Origin: Pontibacterium sp049599735
GTDB taxonomy: Bacteria > Pseudomonadota > Gammaproteobacteria > Pseudomonadales > Balneatricaceae
Reading direction: 5' to 3'
DNA length: 64,000 nt
Assembly: GCA_049599735.1 (NCBI GenBank)
Contig: JBMYOX010000001.1
Location: forward strand, 62,001-126,000
A model generated the notes under the pieces. The model had not been told where the DNA came from. It saw only the letters and a program-made list of their open reading frames with translations, and did not search any database. Positions 35,470 to 45,186 of this stretch are shown piece by piece; the stretch's first letter is position 1; each line of letters opens with the position of its first letter. The position numbers were made by a program, and so were the translations under genes.

Positions 35470-36719
35470 AGTGCTGCGCGCTCTGACTTAATTTTATGCT
35501 GCCAGATCGCGGTTAAGCCAATACCCAGCGAAGCCGCAGTCAGGCCCGGTATATAAGTGAAAGCAGGGGTCAGCGCTATATTAATCGTAAAGGCGATATA
35601 AACAATCATCAGGGTAAAAATAATGATATTGATATCGCCATACTGCGACCGGTAAAGCCAGTTTGTTGTAATCATGCGTTTAATCAGATAAATACTAAAA
35701 ACAATATAAACCAGCGCACCCACAAAACCATATTTAAACGTAATACCAATCAGCCCCAAATCCGCAGAGAAAAACTTATACCAGAAAATGTCCTGCTCTG
35801 TGAGGGTCTTGTTACTTTGCTGCCCGAACCCAAAGAGCGGATGCTCCTTAATAGACTCCCAGGCAATCATGTAGGACTTAAACCGAACCCCGTCCGTTTC
35901 AGGATCAAGTTTGGACAAGTGATCAAAAGCGATGCCGACACCGACGTAGATACCCGTCACCATAATCGGTAAAACAAAGAAAAACAGGCCCAGGCGCTCT
36001 TTACGCGCAAAAAAGAAATGGTAACAAAGTACCGCCATCAACAGCGAGGCAGCCATTGAACGCTGGGAAACCAGAATCCATATATAACCAAGAATCACGG
36101 TCAGCAGCAGCCAGCCTGTTTTTCCGGCAAAACCTTTAGCGCGAAAAATCATCATAGGCGCAATAATCGTCAACAGATAAAAGCCAAAACTGGGCGTTTT
36201 CAGTCGGTAACCTCGCCAGGGATCAAACGTTACCAGAGAAGACAACGTATAATCGCTGGAGAAATAAGCAGCGGGTAAATCCATACGAAAATAGTGGAAC
36301 AGATAACTGAGCATCAGCACCGTCAGCGAGGTAACCACGATGCTTTCAATCTTTTCAACTTCATAACCCGCGCGATAGAGAAAATAAAGTGACGGCGCAA
36401 GAAAGACCACCAAAAATTCACGTGATGCAAAGATGCTCGCTGCAACCGGTACACCCGCATTCTGAGAAAACAGGACCGCAGGCAAAATAAAAGTGTAAGC
36501 AACAAACACGAGTGTCGCAAAGACCCACCAGCTCCAGCGTAAATCTTTATCCCGGACATTAAAGGCCGTGATGGTGGCGCCCGCAGCAAAGAGAGTCAGG
36601 GCAAAAAGCAGCCCTAGCTCCTGAATACGATTTGCAAGAAAGTAACGCCCGCCCTGAAAGCCTGTATACAGAATAAAAAATATGGCTATGGCAATTAGCT
36701 GGCGGACGCTGATTTTCAC
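35457..36719 (-). CDS. Wzy-like polysaccharide polymerase / O-antigen ligase-type membrane protein
   Basis: 420 residues with about 10 to 12 predicted membrane helices and a large periplasmic loop (about 255-320). The loop holds AWESIKEHPLFGFGQQSN, matching the H-P-x-x-G-x-G motif of the Wzy_C/O-antigen ligase family. It likely polymerises the lipid-linked repeat units exported by the flippase. It is the last gene of a minus-strand run of kinase, GT4, GT2 and wzy. The start overlaps the GT2 stop by 4 bases. Confidence 0.82.
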   Translation of the reverse strand: MKISVRQLIAIAIFFILYTGFQGGRYFLANRIQELGLLFALTLFAAGATITAFNVRDKDLRWSWWVFATLVFVAYTFILPAVLFSQNAGVPVAASIFASREFLVVFLAPSLYFLYRAGYEVEKIESIVVTSLTVLMLSYLFHYFRMDLPAAYFSSDYTLSSLVTFDPWRGYRLKTPSFGFYLLTIIAPMMIFRAKGFAGKTGWLLLTVILGYIWILVSQRSMAASLLMAVLCYHFFFARKERLGLFFFVLPIMVTGIYVGVGIAFDHLSKLDPETDGVRFKSYMIAWESIKEHPLFGFGQQSNKTLTEQDIFWYKFFSADLGLIGITFKYGFVGALVYIVFSIYLIKRMITTNWLYRSQYGDINIIIFTLMIVYIAFTINIALTPAFTYIPGLTAASLGIGLTAIWQHKIKSERAALYDK

Positions 36720-37768
36720 AACGGCTTAAAATCTCGTTTACCCCGGGCGACCTGTAATAACAAGCGCGCGTTTTTAAAGTGCCCCTGCCGGACCCGGTTC
36801 ACCGCCTGTAATACCAGTGTAAGGTACAGATACGGCAGATTTTTCGGGTAAAACTTGCGACAGAACGCCAGGCGGCTACGGGCCATATAAAACTCAGCAA
36901 GCTGCGAGGGTCCCCGATTCATCGTTTTAGAGCCCACACTGCTACCTTCTTTATGATAGATAACAGAATCCGGGGCGTAGGTATGAGTATAGCGGTCACC
37001 CGCCCGTGTTACCCAGTCGATCTCCTCATAGTAAAGGAAATAACCTTCTTCCATCAGGCCCACATCGTGTAAGAACTGCACGGGTAATAGCCAGGAACAG
37101 CCCGTGATATAGTCCATACGCCGGGCGTAAGCAGCATGATCAACCGGCTCATCCCGTCTGAGAAAACGCCCCAGCGTCTGGCTGGCAATACAGCTGCGCG
37201 GATTAAATTCAGGGCCGCCCAGTGCCTGCACTATCTCAGGGTCATCATAAAAACAAACCAGACTGCCACAGGTTCCCGGCTGTCCTTTAGCGGAACCGGT
37301 TTCCAGGGTTTCCACCATCGCCTTAAGGGCGTCAGGCTCCACAACCGTATCGTTATTCAGCACCCAGACGTAATCACTGTTACGCTGATTCAGAAGATAG
37401 CGAAACCCAACGTTATTACCGCCCGCAAAGCCCAGATTACCCCCGGTTTCGATCAGTACCAGCGGATGATTTACAGGCGGTGCATCAGGGTTCTCAGCGT
37501 CTTCCCGGGTCAGGCGTACATAACTGACAGGTTTAGAAACCGAAGGGGCTGACAGATGCTTCAGGGGTGACTCCGGGCCGACAGGCGCCTCAAGTTCACC
37601 GCGACACCAGAGTTCGATTTTTTCCAGAGAGCCATCACCTGAGGCATTATCACAGACGATCACCTGATAATCGGGATAATCCTGGCGCAACACTGACTCC
37701 AGGCACTCCAGCGTATCCTGCCAGCCATTCCAGTTCAGCAGCACAATATGAACTTTAGGTTGTTTCAT
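36716..37768 (-). CDS. Glycosyltransferase family 2 protein
   Basis: 350 residues from the ATG at 37768, chosen because GGAG lies 7 bases upstream and the protein begins MKQPKVHIVLLNWNG. GT-A fold motifs are VIVCDNASGDGS, GGNLGFAGGNNVGFRYLL and the metal-binding VLNNDTVVEPDAL. The later YFLYYEEIDWVTRAG is typical of rhamnosyl-type GT2 enzymes, which fits the rml genes, but the donor is not proven. It overlaps the GT4 gene by 14 bases. Confidence 0.9.
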   Translation of the reverse strand: MKQPKVHIVLLNWNGWQDTLECLESVLRQDYPDYQVIVCDNASGDGSLEKIELWCRGELEAPVGPESPLKHLSAPSVSKPVSYVRLTREDAENPDAPPVNHPLVLIETGGNLGFAGGNNVGFRYLLNQRNSDYVWVLNNDTVVEPDALKAMVETLETGSAKGQPGTCGSLVCFYDDPEIVQALGGPEFNPRSCIASQTLGRFLRRDEPVDHAAYARRMDYITGCSWLLPVQFLHDVGLMEEGYFLYYEEIDWVTRAGDRYTHTYAPDSVIYHKEGSSVGSKTMNRGPSQLAEFYMARSRLAFCRKFYPKNLPYLYLTLVLQAVNRVRQGHFKNARLLLQVARGKRDFKPL

Positions 37769-38963
37769 GCTGGGACTCCGCCTGCGCTTCAATTTCACTG
37801 ACCATATAGCCCAGCACTTTTTCCCAGGTGTAATGCTCACGTACCAGTGCCCGCGACCCTTCCTGCAGGCGATCCCAGGCGGCCTGATCCGTCAGCAGCA
37901 GGCTGACCGCATCCCGCATATCAGCGGCATTATCGGTTATCGACAGGTGCTCCATATGTTTCGCCACCAGGCCTTCTGAGCCAACTGAGGTTGTGATAGT
38001 CGGCAAACCACGGCACATTGCATTAAGCACTTTTACTTTAATACCTGAACCGAACCGCAGCGGTGCCATAAAGAGACGGGCACGCGAAAATAAAGGTTCC
38101 AGATCTTCAACAAAACCCAGCAGGGAAACACCGGGCAGACTGTCCACTTTAGCAATCAGCCGCGGATCCGGGCTGCCACCGGCAATCCAGAACTCCAGAT
38201 CCGGATTATTAAGCAACAAATCAGGCCAGATTTCCTCAAGAAACCACATCAGCCCGTCAACATTCGCTTCCCAGTTAAGCAAACCCACATACAACAGCGC
38301 TTTTTCGGTCGCCTCAAAGCGCAGCGCCTCCAGCGCCAGCTGACTGTCATCACCCAGATGATAAGTCACGCGAAACTTACTGCGCTCACATCCTATCGCC
38401 ACCAGGCTATCAATATCATTGGGTGAGGCAAAAATCAGATCAGCACGTTCACACACCGCATTTTCATAACGGCGTACCCGTCTGGCCTCAACTGCGGTCA
38501 CCGCCCGATAAACCAAATTGGCATCCGAGTCCGCGTAACGTTCCCACATCAGATAAGTCGCATTATGGGTATGAAAAATAACCTGACCACGAAAGCCTTC
38601 AGGCAGGTACTGCAGGGATTCATAATGATCCAGAAAAATAATATCGTACTCATCCGCAACAGCCGCAATCTGACGCTTCAGATCAGCCGAGCCTGAGCGG
38701 TGAACATTAAGAGGAACCATTTTCAGATAACTGGTCGCCAGTGATTTTGCCGAGCGGGGAATTTCAACCCGGTCGGACAAAAAGTGCCGCAATTGTGTCT
38801 TTTCACGAAAGTCAGCCAGATATTCCGTGCCATACTTCAGCGGACAGGCCAGTCCAAATTCGTAGTAGCGACTTAAATAATTAACAAGATTCCAGCTTTT
38901 CATACGACCGCCGCTGCTGGGCGGGTAGGGAAGCTCAATGCTGATCATAAGCATTTTTTTCAT
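37755..38963 (-). CDS. Glycosyltransferase family 4 protein
   Basis: 402 residues, GT-B fold. The N-terminus is LMISIELPYPPSSGGRMKSW; the C-terminal nucleotide-sugar site is seen in LLYVGLLNWEANVDGLMWFL, GFVEDLEPLFSRARLFMAPL and RFGSGIKVKVLNAMCRGLP. AAGGA lies 7 bases before the ATG. The sugar donor is unknown. It is 136 bases downstream of the hybrid kinase gene on the same strand. Confidence 0.9.
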   Translation of the reverse strand: MKKMLMISIELPYPPSSGGRMKSWNLVNYLSRYYEFGLACPLKYGTEYLADFREKTQLRHFLSDRVEIPRSAKSLATSYLKMVPLNVHRSGSADLKRQIAAVADEYDIIFLDHYESLQYLPEGFRGQVIFHTHNATYLMWERYADSDANLVYRAVTAVEARRVRRYENAVCERADLIFASPNDIDSLVAIGCERSKFRVTYHLGDDSQLALEALRFEATEKALLYVGLLNWEANVDGLMWFLEEIWPDLLLNNPDLEFWIAGGSPDPRLIAKVDSLPGVSLLGFVEDLEPLFSRARLFMAPLRFGSGIKVKVLNAMCRGLPTITTSVGSEGLVAKHMEHLSITDNAADMRDAVSLLLTDQAAWDRLQEGSRALVREHYTWEKVLGYMVSEIEAQAESQHETT

Positions 38964-39099
38964 GGACGGGTCCTTGGTCTGTCGGTCATAGCAAGTATTC
39001 CGGAATGTTTAACATGCAGAGCCTGGTTTTAACAGACATCTTAGCCACTCCAGGCTTCAAAAAGTACACTGCAAACGCGCTTTCCAGGCAACGCAGTCT

Positions 39100-41772
39100 T
39101 CAGGACGCTGCATGGCATATCGGAGCAATGCCTGCCAGCACCTCCTGCAAAGCTGCTGAAAATAGCTCAGTGCTGACATCCGCATCCGCCTGCCTGAATG
39201 CCTGCTCCAGGGCCGCCGAACAGTCGGACAGATTACCCATACCCAGATTACCGGCTTCCCCTTTAATTTTATGCATCAATGCAGCCGCCGCGCCTGTGTC
39301 ACCTTCATGCAGCAGCGTTTGTAAAGCCGACAGAGTAGCACCATGCTCCTGATAGAAAACGGATAACAGTGAAAGGTAAAATGCCTTATCCCCCCCCAAG
39401 CGATCCAGTGCGGTTACCATATCAATGCCCGGCAACTGATCAGCCTGCTGACCGGCCTGCGGATCCGGAGCCGGAGCCGGGATGTCCGCAGGCTGACGCC
39501 TGTAGTCTGTTTTAATCGCAGAAAACTGAGGCTTTGCATCAATCCAGCGATTCAGCTCCGTATAAAGTATATCCGGATCAATCGGTTTGGCGATGTGGCT
39601 GTTCATGCCTGCACTGATGCTTTTTTCCCGGTCTCCCTTCATAGCATGAGCGGTCAGGGCAATAATCGGCAGTGTTGCATACCGGGGCATCTGACGAATA
39701 AGCTGAGTGGCCTGATGGCCGTCCATAACCGGCATCTGAATATCCATCAGAACCAGATCAAAAGGCTGTTGTTGCAGAAATTTCACCGCTTCCGCGCCGT
39801 TTTTAGCCGTCGTCACATTAATACCCAGCCGCTCCAGCATATTACGTGCAACTTCAATATTAATAGCATTGTCCTCAGCCAGCAGTACCTTTGCACCCAG
39901 TAACCGGTCGATGCCTTCTGTGCCGGGCTCTGCCGCACGCGGGTCAGGATGGCTCATCGTCATCATCTCCATCGCCTCCGCCAGCGCATCAAAGATACTG
40001 GAGGGTGTTATCAGCATGGAAAGTGCACGTAGTGCATAATCTTCTGACTGACGATTTAATACGTTCGCGTTACCGGCATCTGTGATTACCAGCGTAGGCA
40101 GATGAACAGCACCTGAGACCCGCAGGCGCAGTGTATCAATAAAGTTGATAATATCGACTGCGTCTGACATCGGATCCTGAATGACCAGGAGGTCAGCAGG
40201 GGTCTGTTTCAGCAGCGGCAGCAGGGCGGCTATATGCTGAGTATGTACGGGCTTATTGGCCAGAATTTCCAGGTCAAAACTGGTCAGTACTTCGGTAACC
40301 TGAGGATCACAGCCCAGCAGGAGCGCACGCTTGCCCTTTAGCAAAGAAGATTGTTTGGAGGTACTGTCCTGACTCTCGGCGATAAAGGGCAGGGTAATTA
40401 CAAATAAACTGCCTTCACCTGGTGTACTGCTGACGTCTATCGTGCCATTCATCAACTCCACCAGTTGTTTACAGATTGCCAGCCCCAGTCCGGAACCGCC
40501 ATATTTACGCGTAGTAGACGCATCGGCCTGAGAAAAAGCCATAAACAACCTGGTACACTGCTCCTGCGTCATGCCAATACCGGTATCTTTCAGCTCAAAG
40601 CGTAACTGCACCTGGTTCTCACTCAGCGCCTGCAGCCCCACAGAGATACTCACTTCACCCGCATGTGTAAATTTAACGGCATTATTAGCGATATTCAGCA
40701 GTATCTGATTCAGCCGCAGAGCATCTCCGATAAGGTTTAGCGGTATACGGCTGTCACGTTGCACCCGTAAAACCAGATTTTTTTCCTCTGCCCTGAGGCC
40801 AACCACGGTACAGACGGACTCCAGCACATCATCCAAATGGAAATTGCTGTAATCAATTTCCATATGCCCGGCCTCAATTTTTGAGAAATCGAGAATATCA
40901 TTGATAATTCCCAGCAAATTTTTCGCTGAGCGCTGAATTTTATTAAGATAGTCACGCTGTTTGGGAGAAAGCTCTGTTTCCAGTGCAAGAAAACTCAAGC
41001 AAATCACAGCATTCATCGGCGTACGAATTTCATGACTCATATTTGCCAGAAACTCACCTTTCGCTTGAGTGGCATCCTCTGCCTGCTGAATAGCGGTGGT
41101 CAGATTAGCGTTTTTTTCTTTGATGGTCAGACGCATTTTATGAAATGACTGTATCAGATCACCAATTTCATCAGCCGTACGATGCTCCAGCATCGATTCA
41201 TAATTACCCTTCTCAAGCTGACGTGCAGCATCACGTAACTGAGTAATAGGGCGCAGAATTAAAAGACGTATCCACCAGCCGCTAAACAGCACAATAATCA
41301 GACAAAGTGTGATAGTGGCAATACGCAGCCAGTCCAGCTTTTTACGAAAATTTTCCAGCTCGTAACCGATGCCCAGGCCGTAGGTAAGTGTGCCAACACT
41401 CTGGTTATCAAAACGAACGTCCTGTGTAAGAAACCGATACTTCTTACTTTCTGCAATGAAGGCAGGCATTCGCTTGTCGGACGGATACACCTGCACACCA
41501 TCCGCACCCGTCAGCGTAATACCAGCACTATGATCATCCGTATGTACTTTTTCGTGCTGCGCCAGGATCTTGTATAGCTTAGCCGTATTTCCTGCGTGCA
41601 TTTCCCCGGCCAGTATCGGTGCTAACACTTCCAGTTCTGATTGCCCCCCCTCAATCAGTGCCTCCTGCTGGCTCTGCTCAAAGTAAGGAATAAAAGCAAA
41701 CTCAATCAGCGCCAGGAAGACTGCCAGACAGAAAACAACCGGAGAGACTATTTTACTATGGAGATTCATCAT
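39100..41772 (-). CDS. Membrane hybrid histidine kinase with HAMP, receiver and HPt domains (BarA-like)
   Basis: 890 residues. Two transmembrane helices (about 9-30 and 151-171) flank a periplasmic sensor of ~120 residues, followed by HAMP (172-225). HisKA has the phospho-accepting His247 in NMSHEIRTPMN; the ATPase has N363/N364, DTGIGM and GGSGLGLAI. A first receiver-like segment (480-600) lacks the usual acidic pair and C-terminal Lys and looks inactive. The true receiver has Asp677 in LMDIQMPVMDG and Lys729, and the HPt has His834 in LMHKIKGEAGNLG. It is encoded upstream of GT4-GT2-wzy and divergent from the phosphoglycosyl transferase gene, so it probably controls this locus. Confidence 0.92.
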   Translation of the reverse strand: MMNLHSKIVSPVVFCLAVFLALIEFAFIPYFEQSQQEALIEGGQSELEVLAPILAGEMHAGNTAKLYKILAQHEKVHTDDHSAGITLTGADGVQVYPSDKRMPAFIAESKKYRFLTQDVRFDNQSVGTLTYGLGIGYELENFRKKLDWLRIATITLCLIIVLFSGWWIRLLILRPITQLRDAARQLEKGNYESMLEHRTADEIGDLIQSFHKMRLTIKEKNANLTTAIQQAEDATQAKGEFLANMSHEIRTPMNAVICLSFLALETELSPKQRDYLNKIQRSAKNLLGIINDILDFSKIEAGHMEIDYSNFHLDDVLESVCTVVGLRAEEKNLVLRVQRDSRIPLNLIGDALRLNQILLNIANNAVKFTHAGEVSISVGLQALSENQVQLRFELKDTGIGMTQEQCTRLFMAFSQADASTTRKYGGSGLGLAICKQLVELMNGTIDVSSTPGEGSLFVITLPFIAESQDSTSKQSSLLKGKRALLLGCDPQVTEVLTSFDLEILANKPVHTQHIAALLPLLKQTPADLLVIQDPMSDAVDIINFIDTLRLRVSGAVHLPTLVITDAGNANVLNRQSEDYALRALSMLITPSSIFDALAEAMEMMTMSHPDPRAAEPGTEGIDRLLGAKVLLAEDNAINIEVARNMLERLGINVTTAKNGAEAVKFLQQQPFDLVLMDIQMPVMDGHQATQLIRQMPRYATLPIIALTAHAMKGDREKSISAGMNSHIAKPIDPDILYTELNRWIDAKPQFSAIKTDYRRQPADIPAPAPDPQAGQQADQLPGIDMVTALDRLGGDKAFYLSLLSVFYQEHGATLSALQTLLHEGDTGAAAALMHKIKGEAGNLGMGNLSDCSAALEQAFRQADADVSTELFSAALQEVLAGIAPICHAAS

Positions 41773-42215
41773 TCTTTCTTTCCGTATCCGCTCAGCTTAA
41801 CCAGAAGGGCTTCAGACTAAAATCGGCACATCTGAAGCCATCCTGTGGTTTACCGGATTGAGCTTATTGCGTGGCACCTTCTCCGGTAGAATCTGAATAC
41901 AGGCATGATTTGCCCGATTCAGACATCTGTTTGATTTTCTCTTTTACGGCATAAGAGTAGCATTGTTTTGTGGAGGAGGGCGTATTGAAATGCCCGACAG
42001 CGGTCACGCGAAAGTTAATCCGGAAGAGCAGAGCAAGCTTTAAACAGCACAACCTGTTTATCATTAAGCCAGCCTGCAGGCGATAGCCGTATATTAGCCG
42101 TTACCGCCGACATAAATTTAAGAACCAGGCCTCAGTTCCCCTGTATTTTTCCGCTGATATGACGTACCTTAAACGAAAACATGACCACAGCTTAATAATG
42201 TGAGGAGCTCTGATT
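41773..42215. other. Divergent intergenic region between kinase and phosphoglycosyl transferase genes
   Basis: 443 bases; no convincing gene. It contains a stem-loop at 41892-41923 (separate entry). Near 42170-42200, TTAAAC, a 17-base gap and TTAATA could be a weak promoter for the plus-strand gene. GGAG lies 8 bases before its GTG start. Confidence 0.5.
41892..41923. other. Interrupted stem-loop in the divergent intergenic region
   Basis: TCTGAAT (41892-41898) pairs with ATTCAGA (41917-41923), with an inner GGC/GCC pair around a short loop. T-rich sequence follows on the plus strand. It could be a regulatory site or a weak terminator. Confidence 0.4.
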
Positions 42216-43721
42216 GTGACCCCGGATACCTCCCCTGAGAGTCCGTACAACGATGAGCATGAAATACCCCATTCCCCTCTTATCGGACTGCGCTTTGACC
42301 GTTTAACGCACCACGAGCTGGTTGAATGGATCGGTATGAGTCTGCTCAGTCGTAACTGTAATACCATCCTGTTTGCTGATGCCGTTGCTCTTGATTATGC
42401 AGCCGGTAATTCTGCATTCCGTGTTGCCCTGGGCCAGGCAGACTTATTGCTGCCTGGCGATCACGGTATGCGCCTGGCACCGGAGATGCCCAACAGCAGT
42501 AACACGCCCGAAGTCGCAATTGATGTGCTTTATGATGAGTTGCTGATGGAGCTGAGTCATCGTCAGGTCAGTGTTTATTTGCTCACCGAAAATGACGCGC
42601 AAACGGCAGCAATGAAAACACAGTTGCAGACGCGCTATCCCGGGCTTAATTTCACCGGTACATCCCCGCCGAACCTGGATACCCATAAGCTGAGCCTCCA
42701 TGTCGATGCCATTAACAACTCCGGCGCTCAGGTGCTGCTCACCATGCTGACAACACCACAGCAGGAGTTTTTGTTAAATAAGTGCCATCGGCAGCTGAAA
42801 GCCCGCCTGGCCATAGGTCTGAGCGAGCACATAACCCACGCACTTACTACAGATTCAGCCCCGGCTTTTGGTATAAATGCCGCCTGGAAGGCCTGCAAGC
42901 GATACCAGCGTGCTGCGCTTTATCGCCCGCGACGGACGCTGTCTCACCTTTACCATACACTCTTCGATTTTTTTTCCAAAAGCACGGCTTCCGGCAACAC
43001 ATCCGGAAAGACCAAAACAGAATCAATCAACCCGGTACTAACGCGCTCAGCGTGGATGCAGCGCTGGTGGCGTATCCGGATATCACTTCGGGCCAGTCTC
43101 TGGGTGCTCTACTGTAAATCACAGCGCAGCCTTAAGCGCCTGGTTGACGTTCTGGGGGCCGGAGGTGGTTTATTATGTTTATCTCCCCTGCTGCTGCTTG
43201 TCATTTCCCTGGTTAAGTTCACCTCACCCGGACCCATTTTTTACAGCCAGATCCGGGTCGGGCATCGTGGAAAAACCTTCCGCATGTGGAAGTTCCGTTC
43301 CATGTATATTGATGCAGATGCACGTAAAGCGGCTTTAATGGAAGAAAACGAAGTAACAGGCGGGGTCATTTTTAAAATGAAGAAAGATCCCCGGATTACC
43401 CCTGTCGGGCGTGTTATCCGGCGCCTGTCGATTGATGAACTACCACAGCTTTTTAACGTGGTAACAGGTGATATGTCACTGGTAGGCCCGCGGCCCGCAC
43501 TGGAATCTGAAGTCGTGCTCTATCCCGTTCTGGCACGTGCACGAGTGGAAGCGATGCCCGGCCTGACAGGGCTCTGGCAAATTTCAGGACGCTCAGACCT
43601 GCCATTCGACAAGCAAATTTTACTGGACACCACTTATGTCCATACCCAGTCCACTGGTAATGACCTCAAACTGATCGCCAAGACGATCCCCGCAGTAATC
43701 AGTGGTAAAGGAGCTTATTAA
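42216..43721 (+). CDS. Phosphoglycosyl transferase fused to a degenerate WecG/TagA-like domain
   Basis: 501 residues, GTG start with GGAG 8 bases upstream. The C-terminal ~205 residues form a complete bacterial sugar transferase (WcaJ/PssA/WbaP type): a re-entrant membrane segment (LKRLVDVLGAGGGLLCLSPL), SPGPIFYSQIRVGHRG, FRMWKFRSM, the catalytic Asp-Glu in RRLSIDELPQLFNVV and GPRPALESEV. It should attach the first sugar phosphate to undecaprenyl phosphate. The N-terminal ~215 residues follow WecG/TagA order (TILFADAVALDYAAGN; ADLLLPGDHGMRLA), but the catalytic DG is altered and the GLEW-type C-terminal motif is missing. The stop overlaps the next start (TAATG). Confidence 0.85.
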   Translation: MTPDTSPESPYNDEHEIPHSPLIGLRFDRLTHHELVEWIGMSLLSRNCNTILFADAVALDYAAGNSAFRVALGQADLLLPGDHGMRLAPEMPNSSNTPEVAIDVLYDELLMELSHRQVSVYLLTENDAQTAAMKTQLQTRYPGLNFTGTSPPNLDTHKLSLHVDAINNSGAQVLLTMLTTPQQEFLLNKCHRQLKARLAIGLSEHITHALTTDSAPAFGINAAWKACKRYQRAALYRPRRTLSHLYHTLFDFFSKSTASGNTSGKTKTESINPVLTRSAWMQRWWRIRISLRASLWVLYCKSQRSLKRLVDVLGAGGGLLCLSPLLLLVISLVKFTSPGPIFYSQIRVGHRGKTFRMWKFRSMYIDADARKAALMEENEVTGGVIFKMKKDPRITPVGRVIRRLSIDELPQLFNVVTGDMSLVGPRPALESEVVLYPVLARARVEAMPGLTGLWQISGRSDLPFDKQILLDTTYVHTQSTGNDLKLIAKTIPAVISGKGAY

Positions 43722-45091
43722 TGACTGACTCACCCAAGTTTGCACTCTTGCTTGCAGACAGGAGTGCAGAAGAACTCTCCCCTTTGGATCAGCTGGTTCC
43801 CGCGGCCCTGCTACCTATTGCCGGTAAAACGCCCCTGGAGTACTGGCTCGAAACCATCTATGAAATGAATATTCGTGAGGCCTGGATTCTGATTTCCGGT
43901 CACAGCCCGATGATCCGGGAACGGCTTGCCGATGGCGCCCACTGGGGTGTAAAGCTGCACTATCTGAGCTCCACCGGCGAAAGCAGCATACAGGACTTAC
44001 TGACGCAGTTTGGCTGTGAACTGCCACAGTCATTCCAGGTGGGCCGGGCTGATACGCTGCCCAGTCACACCGCAGAAAACGATCTGCGTTATTTTATCGC
44101 TGTTGATCAGGATAATGCCGCCTCCATCGCACAGGCAGAGATTCTTAACTGGACGCAGCTGCGTGAAACGGATCCGGATGATATCAGTCTGCTGCGCCGC
44201 TTTTCCGATATTCCGGCGGCAGCCCGCCGCGTCCTGTCACCCGATTACCCCCTGCTCTGGCCACGCGGTATTGAAGCTGAACCCGGAAAATGGCTGGCAA
44301 CACCCCATTTTAATCGCAGTCGCCTGCAGGGAGTCGGACCTTCCGTTTATGTCGGCCGCGACAGCATGGTACACCGTCATACAACCATCAGCGGTGATTT
44401 ATTTGTCGAGAGTGGCAGCTATATCGATCAGAATTCCTCGCTCGATAATGCCTACATATTTCCCGATACTTATGTCGGCCAGCATGTCAGCGTACATAAT
44501 GCGCTGGTCTGCGGCAGTTTCCTGATTGACCTGAACAACAATCTGGCCCAGCACATCTCAGACCCGGCCCTGATTTCCCACGTGGAGCCGTCCAGTACCC
44601 TGGTACGCACTGAAATGCGTGAGCGGGTGATTGCCGCACTGCTGATTGTGCTCTCCGCACCCGTTGCGCTGCTGCTCGCGTTGCTGACCCGCAAGACGCC
44701 GGGGCCGCTGTTACAGGACGAGACTTATGCGTCAAATCGCAGTTCACGCCGCCATCCGCTGCCTTTTGAATTAAAAACATTTAACTCAAACATTGGCTGG
44801 GTCAGGCGCTGGCCACAGTTGCTGAATGTACTTGATGGTGACCTGAAACTGTTTGGCTCACCACTTGAGCGACCGGACAGTGATGCGCCGGTGCTCGATT
44901 TATCACTCTGCCAGGGCTTGTACCACCCTCAGGACCTGTTCAGCAATCATGAGTTTGACAGTACCGAGGCGCAACTTTGGGGGTTAGAACTGGCGTCTGA
45001 AAAAGCGGGCTACGGGCGTATACTAAAGCGGGTATTCACCTGTGTTTTTAATCGCGCTTTTCGGGCGAACAAAGTAAAACCAGAAAAATAA
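43721..45091 (+). CDS. Nucleotidyltransferase-like / beta-helix / degenerate sugar-transferase fusion
   Basis: 456 residues. Residues 1-180 align with sugar nucleotidyltransferases (AALLPIAGKTPLEYWLETI) but the G-x-G-x-R loop is replaced by ADRSAEELSPL. Residues ~205-290 look like a left-handed beta helix (VYVGRDSMVHRHTTISGDLF ...). From ~300 a helix (VIAALLIVLSAPVALLLAL) plus KTPGPLLQDE, FELKTFNSN, RRWPQLLNVLDGDLKLFGSP tracks the phosphoglycosyl transferase fold without the catalytic Asp-Glu. It is probably a non-catalytic partner of the adjacent phosphoglycosyl transferase. That role is inference from sequence and overlap. Confidence 0.72.
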   Translation: MTDSPKFALLLADRSAEELSPLDQLVPAALLPIAGKTPLEYWLETIYEMNIREAWILISGHSPMIRERLADGAHWGVKLHYLSSTGESSIQDLLTQFGCELPQSFQVGRADTLPSHTAENDLRYFIAVDQDNAASIAQAEILNWTQLRETDPDDISLLRRFSDIPAAARRVLSPDYPLLWPRGIEAEPGKWLATPHFNRSRLQGVGPSVYVGRDSMVHRHTTISGDLFVESGSYIDQNSSLDNAYIFPDTYVGQHVSVHNALVCGSFLIDLNNNLAQHISDPALISHVEPSSTLVRTEMRERVIAALLIVLSAPVALLLALLTRKTPGPLLQDETYASNRSSRRHPLPFELKTFNSNIGWVRRWPQLLNVLDGDLKLFGSPLERPDSDAPVLDLSLCQGLYHPQDLFSNHEFDSTEAQLWGLELASEKAGYGRILKRVFTCVFNRAFRANKVKPEK

Positions 45092-45186
45092 CGGTTTCCC
45101 GCACCATCGGGTGAAGCTACGCAGTTTTTTACCGCATTACGGATAAAAATAGTGACCGGGTACATGCCCGATAGGCCGGAGAGAAT

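Noticed and set aside
41864..42064. 66-residue minus-strand open frame in the divergent intergenic region
   Set aside because: No ribosome-binding site or family resemblance, and it spans a stem-loop.
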